DNA from: Elusimicrobiales bacterium
Lineage (GTDB): Bacteria; Elusimicrobiota; Elusimicrobia; Elusimicrobiales; UBA9959
NCBI GenBank assembly: GCA_028688015.1
Contig: JAQTZB010000002.1
Location: forward strand, 1 to 64,000
Reading direction: 5' to 3'
DNA length: 64,000 nucleotides
Positions 6,935-15,827 of this stretch are shown piece by piece. The translations under genes and the position numbers were made by a program. Every line of letters begins with the position of its first letter. Positions within the stretch are counted from its first letter, which is position 1. Under the pieces are notes generated by a model, which saw only the letters and a list, made by a program, of their open reading frames with translations, searched no databases and was not told the DNA's origin.

Positions 6935-8764
6935 TTACCTCTTTGCCGCTGACCCGCGGGCCGGCGCCCCGAAGAATTCCAGCACGCCCTCGGCCAGGGT
7001 GTCGGCGAGCCGCGCCTGGAAAGCCGGGGAGTTCAGCAGCTCTTCCTGCCTGGGCAGGATCATGTAGGCGTTCTCCACCAGCGCGGCCGGCATCCACGTC
7101 ATGCGGGCCACCAGGTAGTCGCCGTAGCGCAGCCCTTCGTCGGGCAGGTCTATGTTCTTCAGGTAAGAGCGGTGCAGCGCGGCGGCCAGATCGCGGCTGT
7201 GGCGCTGGTAATGGTAGACGGAGAAGCCGCGCGGCTGGGCCGCCGGGTCCTCGCCGTCGCCTATGGCGTTGTTATGGATGCTGATAAAGAGGTCGCCGCC
7301 CAGCGCCTGCGCGACCTTGGGCCGGTCGGCCAGGTCCACGTTCTCGTCGCCGTTCCGCGTGAGTTTGACCTGGGCGCCCAGGGCGGAGAGCTTCTCCTGC
7401 AGCCGCAGCGCCAGCGCCATGTTAATGTTGACCTCGTAGCTCTCCTTCGGGCCCACGGCCCCGTCGAGGTAGCAGCGGGCCGCGGCCATGGCGGCGTAGG
7501 GGAAGCTGGAGAGCGGCAGGCGGGTGTTGTTCTCGCACTTGTAGTAAGGGGAATGGCCCGGGTCCAGCACCACGGTCGCGCCGGAGAGCGGGCGCGGCCA
7601 CGCCAGAGAGACCTTCGGCTTGGCCCGGAGGTCCACCTGCAGCGAGCGGCTGCCGTTAGGGTAGGAGACGTTGTAGCCCCACAGCTCGCCGGGGCCGGTC
7701 TCGAAATCTATCTCCACCTTGCCTGTCCCGGCCTGGCGGAAGGCGACGTTCTTCACCAGCGCGTCTGCGGAATCGTAAACCACCCAGTTGGTGTGCAGGT
7801 TGGCGTAATACAGCGTGAGGCGCAGGCCCCACGGCAGCACCTCGGCGGTATAGGGCAGACGGTCGTAGAGCGTGAGGACGGCCGAGGAGCCGAAGTCCGT
7901 TTTCTTCAGGCGGATCACGCCGGTCTCGCTGCCGTAGCCGAACGGGAACGGCGCGCCGCCGGCGGGCTGCACCTTGGTGTCGTCCACCCACGCCTGCTCG
8001 CCCTCGCCCAGCCGGACGCGGCGGTAGCCGTTGGCGCGGCCGTCGGAGACCAGCTTGACGCCCTTGGGCAGGAACATCATATAGCCGCCGTCGGTAGCGT
8101 TCTTGAGGATGACCGTATCGGTAGAGGTCTCCACCAGTGCGGGGCCCGGGACCAGCTTAACGCGGCCCCTGGCGGCGGCGGAGGCGCCGCGCGCGAATAG
8201 CCCCGCCTTGAAGCGGGCCCGCAGCTCGCCGCCGGTCTTGTCGCCCTCTTTAACCTGGTAAGAGCCGTAATACCGCCCGGACCCGGCCGGCAGCTCGACC
8301 AGCGGGCGGTCCTTGAAGACGTCCTCCAGAGAGAAGACGGCCTCGTGGCCGGGCGTGCCGGAGGCGGTAACTTTCAGGTAATCGCCCGGCAGCAGTTCGG
8401 CGTCGGAAGCGTAGGAGGTGAAGTCCAGCCGCAGCGCGTCTGGAGCGCCGGGCGGCTCGGGCTGGCGCACTTTAACGCGGCGCTGGGCGGTGGTGCCGTC
8501 GTCAAGCGCCCCGGTGAAGATGAAGTCCCCGCCGGCCACCGGCACGTAGGCGATGAAGCCGCCGTTGGAGTGCACCGCCACTTTCTCCCCGTTTATCAGG
8601 AAGGCGGAGGTGGAGGGCGAGACGCTGCCGAACACGAAGGTCTTAGCCACGGCCGGCAGGGAGGAGCCTTCCGACGGATAGACGAAATTTATCTGCCCGG
8701 CCGAAAGCGGGGCGGCGGCCAGCAGGGCCAGCAGGGCGGGGAGCAGCGGGTTGCGGTTGGGCAT
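6935..8764 (-). CDS. Secreted N-acetylmuramoyl-L-alanine amidase with long N-terminal region
   Basis: 609 aa with a signal peptide (cleavage near SAG, residues 21-23). A beta-rich N-terminal half (about 25-385) of AMIN/Ig-like character precedes a canonical Amidase_3 domain (about 390-600). Zinc and catalytic residues are visible: H404 in VLDPGHSP, a Glu in KESYEVNINMAL, H497 in ISIHNNA and E564 in LVENAY. It hydrolyses the muramyl-peptide bond, for cell separation or wall remodelling. In contrast to the shorter amidase-like gene at 148-873, all motifs are intact. It precedes the GAF-PAS gene by 4 bp. Confidence 0.9.
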   Translation of the reverse strand: MPNRNPLLPALLALLAAAPLSAGQINFVYPSEGSSLPAVAKTFVFGSVSPSTSAFLINGEKVAVHSNGGFIAYVPVAGGDFIFTGALDDGTTAQRRVKVRQPEPPGAPDALRLDFTSYASDAELLPGDYLKVTASGTPGHEAVFSLEDVFKDRPLVELPAGSGRYYGSYQVKEGDKTGGELRARFKAGLFARGASAAARGRVKLVPGPALVETSTDTVILKNATDGGYMMFLPKGVKLVSDGRANGYRRVRLGEGEQAWVDDTKVQPAGGAPFPFGYGSETGVIRLKKTDFGSSAVLTLYDRLPYTAEVLPWGLRLTLYYANLHTNWVVYDSADALVKNVAFRQAGTGKVEIDFETGPGELWGYNVSYPNGSRSLQVDLRAKPKVSLAWPRPLSGATVVLDPGHSPYYKCENNTRLPLSSFPYAAMAAARCYLDGAVGPKESYEVNINMALALRLQEKLSALGAQVKLTRNGDENVDLADRPKVAQALGGDLFISIHNNAIGDGEDPAAQPRGFSVYHYQRHSRDLAAALHRSYLKNIDLPDEGLRYGDYLVARMTWMPAALVENAYMILPRQEELLNSPAFQARLADTLAEGVLEFFGAPARGSAAKR

Positions 8765-8837
8765 AGCGTTTCTTAAAGAAAACGAAATATATATTTAATA
8801 CCTGTCGGTTACAATTATAATATATTCACCTTGGCCT

Positions 8838-10145
8838 ATGACCAAAACGCTGCTCTTCGCCCTGCTGGCCGCCCCGCTGCTGACCGCCCCCGCGGCGGCC
8901 GTGGATTTTACCTTTATGAAGCCCTGCGCCCGGGCCAACTCCCTGGGCTCCGCCTTCTCTACCGTCCCCGACGACCCCTGCGCCGTCTTCTATAACCCGG
9001 CCAACCTGACCACGCTGGCCAACCTGGAGGCGCGCCTGGAGACCGGCCGCCGGCTTGCCCCCGGCGCTCCCGCCGGCGAAGCGGCCCTCACCTACATCCG
9101 CCCGGTACCGGACCAGGAGGACAAGGTGGCGGGACTCGGCTACTACTCCGTGCGGCAGAACGGCGGCCTGGCCGCGGACTCGCTGGTCTTCAGCGTGGGC
9201 AACCGCACCACGCTCAAATACCTGCAGCGCCCCCTCTATTACGGCGGCGGCTTCAAGCTGCTGAGCCTGCGCGGCGCCAAAAGCCACCTCGGCCTGGGCG
9301 TGGAGGGCGGCGTGCAGCTGGAGAACGCCTCCGGCCTGCGCACCGCCCTGGTGTTCTCCGACCTGCTGCTGGGCCTGGGCCGCTCCCTGCTGACAGTCAC
9401 GGTGGGCAATTCCTACCGCGTTAAAACCACCGCCCTGCTGGCCGACCTGCGGGTCCGCGGCGGCTACTCGGAAGTTTTTTTCGGGGCCGAACACTCGGTC
9501 CTCAACGGCCTGCTGCAGGCCCGCGCCGGCAAGGGCCTGGCGCTGGGCGGCGGAGACTACCTGGCGCTGGGCCTGGGCGTGAACGCGCTGCCCTGGACCA
9601 TAGACCTCGCCTGGTCGCTGCCGTGGGGCGGCTACAACGAGGACTTCGGCTATTACGGGGTCACCGTCGGCTACCGCTTCGGCTCGCAGACCTTCAGCGA
9701 GAAGTTCGTCGGAGACGCCGCCCGCGAGGCGGACTCGCTGAAGAACGAGATAGACGACCTGCGCACGCAGCGCGCCAACCTGGAAACAGCCATCGCCACC
9801 GGCCGCGTGAACAAGAGCGTGGTGGAGACGGACCTGACCATGATGCAGAGCCGCATGCGCGAGCTGGAGACCAACATCCGGGAGCTGCAGGTGCAGGCCC
9901 TGGAGGCGCTCTACAAGAAAGAGAACCCCAAGCCGTCCAAGCGCTACGTCGCCCCCCCGCCGGAGCGCTGGCCCAAGCTGCACAAGGCCGCCGCCGGCGA
10001 GACCCTGCGCTCCATCGCCTCCAAGTATTACGGCAATCCCAACCTCTGGGAGCGCATCTACCAGGCCAACGAGCGGCACGTCTCCAAGGGCCTGCCCGTG
10101 GAAGGCGCGGTCTTCACCATACCGGCCCCGCCGCCGGGCAACTGA
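8838..10145 (+). CDS. Outer-membrane barrel-like protein with coiled coil and C-terminal LysM
   Basis: 435 aa. It has a signal peptide (residues 1-21) and a PorV/UPF0164-like opening (ARANSLGSAF, then DPCAVFYNPANL). Alternating short strands to about residue 285 suggest a beta barrel. A charged coiled coil follows (about 288-355, EADSLKNEIDDLRTQRANLE). A LysM domain closes the chain (about 382-430, AAGETLRSIASKYYGNPN, then LWERIYQANE). The layout suggests an outer-membrane protein that reaches into the periplasm and grips peptidoglycan. TATAAT lies at 8816-8821; no clear ribosome site precedes the ATG. It is followed after 3 bp by the receiver-like gene. Confidence 0.7.
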   Translation: MTKTLLFALLAAPLLTAPAAAVDFTFMKPCARANSLGSAFSTVPDDPCAVFYNPANLTTLANLEARLETGRRLAPGAPAGEAALTYIRPVPDQEDKVAGLGYYSVRQNGGLAADSLVFSVGNRTTLKYLQRPLYYGGGFKLLSLRGAKSHLGLGVEGGVQLENASGLRTALVFSDLLLGLGRSLLTVTVGNSYRVKTTALLADLRVRGGYSEVFFGAEHSVLNGLLQARAGKGLALGGGDYLALGLGVNALPWTIDLAWSLPWGGYNEDFGYYGVTVGYRFGSQTFSEKFVGDAAREADSLKNEIDDLRTQRANLETAIATGRVNKSVVETDLTMMQSRMRELETNIRELQVQALEALYKKENPKPSKRYVAPPPERWPKLHKAAAGETLRSIASKYYGNPNLWERIYQANERHVSKGLPVEGAVFTIPAPPPGN

Positions 10146-10148
10146 TCT

Positions 10149-11288
10149 ATGTTCAATACCGTCCAGATCATCTGCGCCTCCGAGAAGAACCGCCTCATCC
10201 TGCGCGGCATCTTCAGGAATCTCGGCGCCGACGCGGTCTTCTCCAACGACCTCAACGACGCGCTGGCCGTTTTCGAGAAGGCCCGCCCGGCGGCGGTCTT
10301 CATCGCCGACGGCGAGGAGCCCCCGGCCGAGATCCAGCTGCGCGAGCTGCGCCGCGTGGCCCCTTTCATCCCGCTGCTGGTGCTGCTCAAGCGCCGCGAC
10401 GCCGCGCGCGCCGTGGAGCTGATGAAACTGGGCGCGCTGGACTGCGCGCAGAGCCCCTGGACCGAAGAGGAACTGCGCCCGCTGTACCGCAAGGCGCTCA
10501 ACCTCAGCGGCACGGCCATAGAGCTTGACAGCCTGGCGCTGCGGCGCAGCCGGCGGACGCTGGCGGCGGCGCTGGCGCTGTTCCTGGGTTTCGCCGGATT
10601 CGCCGGCGGGCTCTACTACGGCTTCAAGAGATATTCCCCCCGCGCGCAGCAGCCGCACAGCTTCTACCTGCCCTACGCCCACCCGACGGGCATAATAATA
10701 AAGAAGGACTCGGTCCTGATCAGCGACTGGTACAGCCAGGCCCTCTACGAGCACAACCCCAAAACCTTCGGCATCAAGAAAGTCACCAGCCTAACCGACG
10801 TGACCCCCGTGGCGCTGGCGGCCTCGCAGGATTCGCTATGGCTGGCGGGGACCAACGGCGTTATAGAGCGCCGCCTGCTGGACGCCGGCTACAGCCGCGC
10901 CTCCCGGACCGCGGCTTTCAAGCCCACGCCGGACAGCGCCTGCTTCGACGGTCTTTATTTCTGGACAGCGGATTCCCGCACCGGCGCCATCACCAAGCGC
11001 ATGCCCGGGGACGCGCTGCAGGAACTGAAGGTCTACAAGTACCCCGGCCAGAAGCTCGCCGCCCTGACCTGCGACACCCGCTTCCTGTGGGCGGCGGACC
11101 CCGGCCTGCGCAGCGTGGTAAAGCTCTCGCTCGACGACCCGGAGCGCATAATCTCCAGAACGCAGCTGCCCCAGTACTCCTCGCGCACGCTCAAGGTCAC
11201 CGCCCTGGCCGCCAAAGACGGCCAGCTCTGGTTCGCCGGAGAAGACGGCGACCGCGCCCTGGCCTTCTACACCGATGAACCCAAATAA
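10149..11288 (+). CDS. Degenerate receiver domain fused to a membrane helix and an extracytoplasmic domain
   Basis: 379 aa. Residues 3-120 follow the receiver fold: QIICASEKN first strand, FIADGEE with D54 at the phospho-acceptor position, LLVLLKRRDA, then KLGALDCAQSP. The acidic pair after strand 1 is replaced by S11-E12 and the conserved Lys near the end is missing. A basic stretch (LRRSRR) and one membrane helix (about 137-158) follow. About 220 residues then lie outside, with short repeating strands (SVLISDWYSQALYEHNP; DSLWLAGTNGVIERR) like NHL/propeller blades. This order (cytoplasmic pseudo-receiver, helix, outside propeller) is unusual and its role is unknown. It sits between the LysM barrel gene and a small gene it overlaps. 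Confidence 0.6.
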   Translation: MFNTVQIICASEKNRLILRGIFRNLGADAVFSNDLNDALAVFEKARPAAVFIADGEEPPAEIQLRELRRVAPFIPLLVLLKRRDAARAVELMKLGALDCAQSPWTEEELRPLYRKALNLSGTAIELDSLALRRSRRTLAAALALFLGFAGFAGGLYYGFKRYSPRAQQPHSFYLPYAHPTGIIIKKDSVLISDWYSQALYEHNPKTFGIKKVTSLTDVTPVALAASQDSLWLAGTNGVIERRLLDAGYSRASRTAAFKPTPDSACFDGLYFWTADSRTGAITKRMPGDALQELKVYKYPGQKLAALTCDTRFLWAADPGLRSVVKLSLDDPERIISRTQLPQYSSRTLKVTALAAKDGQLWFAGEDGDRALAFYTDEPK

Positions 11289-11586
11289 AGCCGACGGCTA
11301 CATACCGGCGGTGCTGAAGACCTCGCTGGACCTGCCCCCGCTGTGGGGCCGCCTCTCCTTTCTTTCCCCGCTGGACGCCGAGCTGGTCAGCCACTTCGAG
11401 CTGCCCGAGGGCAAAGTGCTGGCCCTGACTTTCGAGCTGGGCCGCGCCTCTTTCGAGGAGGTACGCGCCAGGATAAAGAAAGCCGCGCGCGACGCCGACG
11501 GGTATTACAACTACGCCCTGGTCTTCCTCGACCCCGCCCAGACCGCCCTGCTGAAGGCGGCCATCGCCGAGCTCTCCCCCAGCTGA
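11275..11586 (+). CDS. Small conserved-looking protein, weakly PilZ-like
   Basis: 103 aa, soluble, no signal peptide. It overlaps the upstream gene by 14 bases in another frame, and no ribosome site is visible, so it is probably translationally coupled. The pattern RLSFLSPLDAEL, LPEGKVLALTFEL, a basic helix, then YYNYALVFLDPAQTALLKAA resembles the strand order and C-terminal helix of PilZ domains. The c-di-GMP-binding motifs (RxxxR and D/NxSxxG) are absent, so binding is not supported. Function unknown. Confidence 0.5.
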   Translation: MNPNKADGYIPAVLKTSLDLPPLWGRLSFLSPLDAELVSHFELPEGKVLALTFELGRASFEEVRARIKKAARDADGYYNYALVFLDPAQTALLKAAIAELSPS

Positions 11587-11593
11587 CGCGCGT

Positions 11594-11622
11594 TTGAGTA
11601 GCGCTTTCATTAAATCTATAAT
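11594..11622 (+). promoter_or_regulatory. Promoter of the AsmA-like gene, leaderless geometry
   Basis: TTGAGT at 11594-11599, a 17-base spacer, and TATAAT at 11617-11622. The ATG is at 11631, only 8 bases after the -10 box, so the transcript should begin at or within 1-2 bases of the start codon. Confidence 0.65.
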
Positions 11623-11630
11623 TACGGGTA

Positions 11631-12848
11631 ATGAAGTTCCAGTTCACCCGCGCCCGCGTAATACTGCTCACGCTCCTGCTCCTCCTGGCCTGCGCCGGAG
11701 GTTTCGCCTACTTTCAATACAAGCGGATCTCCAACTACGTAGTGGACCAGATAAGCGGCCAGGCCTCCAAAAAGCTGGGACGCCAGGTGAAGTTCAAAAG
11801 CGCGGCTTTCTCCCCTCTGAAAGGGATAGTCATCAGGGAAGCTTGCGTCTCGCGCCGGCCGGATTTCTCCAAGGGCAATTTTTTCTGCGCCGCCAAAGTG
11901 GTCATACGGCCCAAGCTCGGCGCCCTGCTGCGCAACCAGGTCTATTTTTCAAGCGTCGTATTGGAGCAGCCGGTGATCAAGGTCCGAGAGAAGGGCGGCG
12001 CCTGGGATTTCGAAGACCTGCTGGCTCTGCTGCCGGACACGGACAAGGGCCTCTATCTTACCTGGAACGCCAGCGAACTGCTGCTGCGCGGCGCGGTGCT
12101 GGAGGCGGACCTGGAGACCTCCGGGCTTTCGCTGGCCCTGGAGGGAGCGGACCTGAAGCTGGAGCATTACTCCTCCTACGGCGGGAACTTCGGACTGGAG
12201 GCGGAGGGTCAGGTAAAGACCATACTTAACGGCAAGCTGCTCTCCTCCGAGGTAAAGGTGGAGACAGAAGCCAATTTCGAATACGGCGGGCTGTCCTCGG
12301 CAAGGGGAAAGTTTAAAGCGGAGGACACCGCCTACGGCGCGATGACGCTGAGGGAGCTCACGGCGGATTGGAACCTTTTCAACCTGCGCAAGCCGCTCGC
12401 CGAAAAGAATTACGCAGTCTCCGTCAGCGCGGAGCAGCTGCTGCTGCCGGCCCAGGAAAGCGCCGCGCGCGACGGCGTGGCGAAGGGCCTGGCCCTGTTT
12501 TCCGCCGCGCTGGGCAAGCCGGCCCCGAAGATAGAGGACATAGAGATGAAAAGCTTCGGCGCTTCCTTCAGGCTGGACGATTCGGCCCTGGCGGTTAAGG
12601 ATATAACCCTGCGAACCAACTTCCTCAGTCTGGACGCGGCGCTGGCCATCGACGGCCCCGCTAAGACCGCCGACGCGCGGCTGAAGGCAGAGATCGGCTC
12701 CAACAAGCTGGACCTGTCCGCCTCGGGCCCGCTGAAAAACCCGGAGCTCAAGCCGCTGCTCTCGGCCACCCTTTCAGCAAAGCTCAAGGAAGCGCTGCTC
12801 GGCGCTGAAAACGCCCTTTTAAAGGTCTTCCCGGTCACAGGAGAATAA
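11631..12848 (+). CDS. AsmA-like inner-membrane-anchored protein
   Basis: 405 aa. One N-terminal membrane helix (about 9-28) is followed by ISNYVVDQISGQASKKLGRQV and VKFKSAAFSPLKGIVIREA, the opening typical of AsmA/DUF748-type proteins. A long periplasmic beta-rich region with repeated amphipathic strands follows. Members of this group are proposed to form periplasmic bridges for lipid transfer or to affect outer-membrane assembly. No Shine-Dalgarno precedes the ATG; a promoter abuts it. The gene is followed by lpd after one base. A longer relative is at 25258-27441. Confidence 0.65.
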   Translation: MKFQFTRARVILLTLLLLLACAGGFAYFQYKRISNYVVDQISGQASKKLGRQVKFKSAAFSPLKGIVIREACVSRRPDFSKGNFFCAAKVVIRPKLGALLRNQVYFSSVVLEQPVIKVREKGGAWDFEDLLALLPDTDKGLYLTWNASELLLRGAVLEADLETSGLSLALEGADLKLEHYSSYGGNFGLEAEGQVKTILNGKLLSSEVKVETEANFEYGGLSSARGKFKAEDTAYGAMTLRELTADWNLFNLRKPLAEKNYAVSVSAEQLLLPAQESAARDGVAKGLALFSAALGKPAPKIEDIEMKSFGASFRLDDSALAVKDITLRTNFLSLDAALAIDGPAKTADARLKAEIGSNKLDLSASGPLKNPELKPLLSATLSAKLKEALLGAENALLKVFPVTGE

Positions 12849-12849
12849 C

Positions 12850-14217
12850 ATGCAAAAGAAAGTCATCGTCATCGGCTCCGGCCCCGGCGGCTATCCCGCC
12901 GCGCTGCGTCTGAAAGAACTCGGCGCTGAGGTCGCGATAGTGGAGAACTGGGATTTCGGCGGCACCTGCCTCAACCGCGGCTGCATCCCCTCCAAGGCCT
13001 TCCTCGACACGGGCCACCGCGTGCACGCCTTCGAAGGTTTGCGCAAGCTGCTCAAAGAGAACTCCGGCGTCAATTTTTCCCCCGAGATGCTGGACTGGGA
13101 GAAGGTTAAAGCCCGCCGCGCCGAGGTGATAACCAAGCTGCGGACCTCGCTGGAGAGACAGTTCCAGGCGAAGAAGATAGAGGTCATCCGCGGCAAAGCG
13201 GCCTTCTCGGGGCACCACGAGGTAACGATAACCTTCCCTGACGGCCGCACCGAAAAACGCACCTTCGACGCGGCCATCCTGGCCGCCGGCACGCGCCCGT
13301 CCTTCCCCCCGCCTTTCCGCGATTTCCACGCCGAGCTGACTGATTCCGACCGCATCTTCGACCTGCCGAAGCTGCCCAAGTCGCTGCTGATAGTGGGCGG
13401 GGGCGTGATAGGCCTGGAGTTCGCCTGCTTCTTCAACGCCATCGGCGTCAAGGTGGAGGTGCTCGAGCTGCTGCCGGACATCCTCAACGGCGAGGACCCG
13501 CAGGTCACGCGCGCGGTGCGGTCCTCCTTCGAGAAGCGCGGCGTGAAGTTCCACCTGGGCAAGAAGACCGTGAAGCTCGACGTCACCCCCGCCCTGAAGA
13601 CCGTGGAGCTGGAGGACGGGACCAAGCTGCAGGCCGAAGAGATCCTGGTAGGCGCCGGCCGCGCGGCCGACCTGACCGGCATGGGACTGGAGACGCTCAG
13701 CCTGGCCTGGGACAGGCGCGGCGTAAAAGTGAACGACCACATGCAAACCGTCGTCCCGGAAGTTTACGCCGTGGGAGACGTGAACGGCCTGTCGCTGCTC
13801 GCCCACTCCGCCAGCCGCCAGGGCGAGATAGCCGCCGAAAATATCCTGGGCGGCGACCGCGCCTTCGACGATTCCATCGTGCCCAAGTGCGTCTACGCCT
13901 GGCCCGAGGCGGGCTCGGTGGGCCTCAACAAAGCGCAGGCCGAAGCGCTGGGGCTGACGGTCAAGACTTCCCGCTCTTTTTACCTGGGTATTGGCAAGGC
14001 GGTCGCCACCGACGAGACCGAGGGTTTCGTTCAGCTGGTCTTCAAGGCCGACGACGAGACCGTGCTGGGCGCGCAGATAGTGGGCGGCCCGGCCACCGAG
14101 CTGATCCATGTACTGGCGCTGGCCGTGAAACTGAAACTGCGCAGGCGGGACCTTAAAGAGCTGATCTACGCGCACCCGACCATGGCCGAGGCCATCCACG
14201 AGGCGCTGCACAAATAG
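12850..14217 (+). CDS. lpdA: Dihydrolipoyl dehydrogenase
   Basis: 455 aa, full length. This FAD flavoprotein reoxidises dihydrolipoamide with NAD+. Residues 5-15 hold the GxGxxG FAD site (VIGSGPGGYPA). The redox disulfide is C40-x4-C45 (GGTCLNRGCIPSK). A second Rossmann motif is LLIVGGGVIGLEF, and the C-terminal His-Glu pair is in YAHPTMAEAIHEA. It is the L protein for the glycine cleavage genes at 18-22.5 kb and could also serve 2-oxoacid dehydrogenases. Its start is one base after the AsmA-like stop, and exonuclease III follows one base later. Confidence 0.95.
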   Translation: MQKKVIVIGSGPGGYPAALRLKELGAEVAIVENWDFGGTCLNRGCIPSKAFLDTGHRVHAFEGLRKLLKENSGVNFSPEMLDWEKVKARRAEVITKLRTSLERQFQAKKIEVIRGKAAFSGHHEVTITFPDGRTEKRTFDAAILAAGTRPSFPPPFRDFHAELTDSDRIFDLPKLPKSLLIVGGGVIGLEFACFFNAIGVKVEVLELLPDILNGEDPQVTRAVRSSFEKRGVKFHLGKKTVKLDVTPALKTVELEDGTKLQAEEILVGAGRAADLTGMGLETLSLAWDRRGVKVNDHMQTVVPEVYAVGDVNGLSLLAHSASRQGEIAAENILGGDRAFDDSIVPKCVYAWPEAGSVGLNKAQAEALGLTVKTSRSFYLGIGKAVATDETEGFVQLVFKADDETVLGAQIVGGPATELIHVLALAVKLKLRRRDLKELIYAHPTMAEAIHEALHK

Positions 14218-14218
14218 C

Positions 14219-14989
14219 ATGGCGATAAAACTGCTCTCCTGGAACGTCAACGGCTACCGCGCCGTGCTGAAGAAAGGCTTCGGCGGCTTCCTGCTCGGCT
14301 CCGGGGCCGACATCGTCGGCCTGCAGGAAGTTAAGGCCTGCCCCGACCAGCTGGCCGAGGGAGACGCGGACTTCAAGGGCTATGGCTCGGCGTGGAACTG
14401 CGCCGAAAGGCGCGGCTACAGCGGGGTGGCCGCGTTCTTTAAGAAGCAGCCGCTGGAGATAGTCAACGGCTTCGGCGAACCCCGCTTCGACAGTGAGGGC
14501 CGCGTGATAACCCTGGCTTACGAGGACTTTTACCTGCTGAACGTCTACTTTCCCAACGGCGGGCAGGGCCCGGAACGGCTTAAATACAAGCTGCAATTTT
14601 ACGACGCTTTCCTGGCGCACATAGAAAAGCTGCGCAAGGACGGCAAGGCCGTGGTCTTCTGCGGCGACGTGAACACCGCCCATAACGAGATAGACCTGGC
14701 CCGCCCCAAGGAGAACGTAGAGAACTCTGGCTTCATGCCCGTAGAGCGGGCCTGGCTGGACAAGATCGCCGCCAAGGGCTGGGTGGACACCTTCCGCGCC
14801 TTCCACCCGGAGCCGGGGCAGTACAGCTGGTGGGACTACAAGACCCGCGCGCGCGAGCGCAACGTGGGCTGGCGCATAGACTATTTTTTCATCGACAGGG
14901 AGCACCTGCCGCTGGTGAAGGACGCCTTCATCCTGCCGGAGGTCCAGGGTTCGGACCACTGCCCCGTCGGCATCACGCTGGGGCTGTAG
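14219..14989 (+). CDS. xth: Exodeoxyribonuclease III / AP endonuclease
   Basis: 256 aa, full length for the EEP-fold family. It cuts abasic sites and trims 3' ends in base-excision repair. Motifs: LLSWNVNGYRA with N9, IVGLQEVKA with the metal-binding E37, FCGDVNTAHNEIDLA, WRIDYFF, and the catalytic GSDHCPVG near the C-terminus. The ATG follows the lpd stop after one base, so it is part of the same transcript. Together with nth at 4.3 kb, two successive steps of oxidative base repair are encoded here. Confidence 0.95.
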   Translation: MAIKLLSWNVNGYRAVLKKGFGGFLLGSGADIVGLQEVKACPDQLAEGDADFKGYGSAWNCAERRGYSGVAAFFKKQPLEIVNGFGEPRFDSEGRVITLAYEDFYLLNVYFPNGGQGPERLKYKLQFYDAFLAHIEKLRKDGKAVVFCGDVNTAHNEIDLARPKENVENSGFMPVERAWLDKIAAKGWVDTFRAFHPEPGQYSWWDYKTRARERNVGWRIDYFFIDREHLPLVKDAFILPEVQGSDHCPVGITLGL

Positions 14990-15013
14990 CCGGCGCAATT
15001 AAGGAGAGAACAG

Positions 15014-15757
15014 ATGCACTGGATGACCGACCCGCAGACCTGGATAGCCCTGCTGACGCTGACGGCCCTGGAGATAGTGCTGGGCGTGGACAACATCATC
15101 TTTATCTCCATCCTGTCCGCGAAAGTTCCTCAGGCCCAGCGCGACAAGGCCCGGCGAGTCGGGCTGGCGCTGGCCATGCTGATGCGCATCGCGCTGCTGC
15201 TGTGCCTCACCTGGGTGATGAAGCTGACCTCGCCTCTGTTCGCGGTGCTCGGGCACGCCGTCAGCGGCCGCGACCTGATCCTGCTTATCGGCGGCACCTT
15301 CCTCATAGGCAAAAGCACCTTCGAGATCCACGAGAAACTGGAAGGCACGGAGGGCGGCGGCTCGGCGCGGGCGGCCGCCACTTTCCGCGGCGTGGTCACG
15401 CAGATCATGCTGCTCGACATCGTCTTCTCGCTCGACTCGGTGATCACGGCCGTGGGCATGGCGCAGCAGGTCGCCGTCATGGTGGCGGCGGTGGTGATCT
15501 CCGTGCTGCTGATGATGTGGTGGTCGCGGGCTATAGGCGAGTTCGTGGAGGGGCATCCCACCATCAAGATGCTGGCGCTGAGTTTCCTTATCCTGATCGG
15601 CGTGAACCTGGTAGCCGAGGGGCTGGGGCACCACATCCCGAAGGGCTACACTTATTTCGCCATGGCCTTCTCGGTAATGGTGGAGATGATAAACCTGAAA
15701 CTGCGCGCCAGGCTGGAAGCCCCGATACGTCTGCGCGAAGCCTACCCGGAGAAGTAG
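15014..15757 (+). CDS. TerC-family integral membrane protein
   Basis: 247 aa with about seven hydrophobic segments. Both TerC signatures are seen: ALEIVLGVDNIIFISIL near the N-terminus and LLDIVFSLDSVITAVG in the middle, with acidic residues inside membrane helices. Members (TerC, Alx, YgdQ group) are linked to metal-ion, mainly manganese, efflux and metalation of exported proteins. GGAG precedes the ATG. Transcription ends at the hairpin near 15782-15810. Confidence 0.9.
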   Translation: MHWMTDPQTWIALLTLTALEIVLGVDNIIFISILSAKVPQAQRDKARRVGLALAMLMRIALLLCLTWVMKLTSPLFAVLGHAVSGRDLILLIGGTFLIGKSTFEIHEKLEGTEGGGSARAAATFRGVVTQIMLLDIVFSLDSVITAVGMAQQVAVMVAAVVISVLLMMWWSRAIGEFVEGHPTIKMLALSFLILIGVNLVAEGLGHHIPKGYTYFAMAFSVMVEMINLKLRARLEAPIRLREAYPEK

Positions 15758-15781
15758 CGTTCCCCCCCGGAACAAGAAACC

Positions 15782-15810
15782 GGCCCCCCCCCCGCGGGGC
15801 CTGTTTTTTT
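15782..15810 (+). terminator. Rho-independent terminator after the TerC gene
   Basis: A GGCCCC / GGGGCC stem with a C-rich loop is followed by TGTTTTTTT. It lies between convergent TerC (+) and GreB-like (-) genes. Confidence 0.75.
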
Positions 15811-15827
15811 CGTGCCGGCTAAAACGA

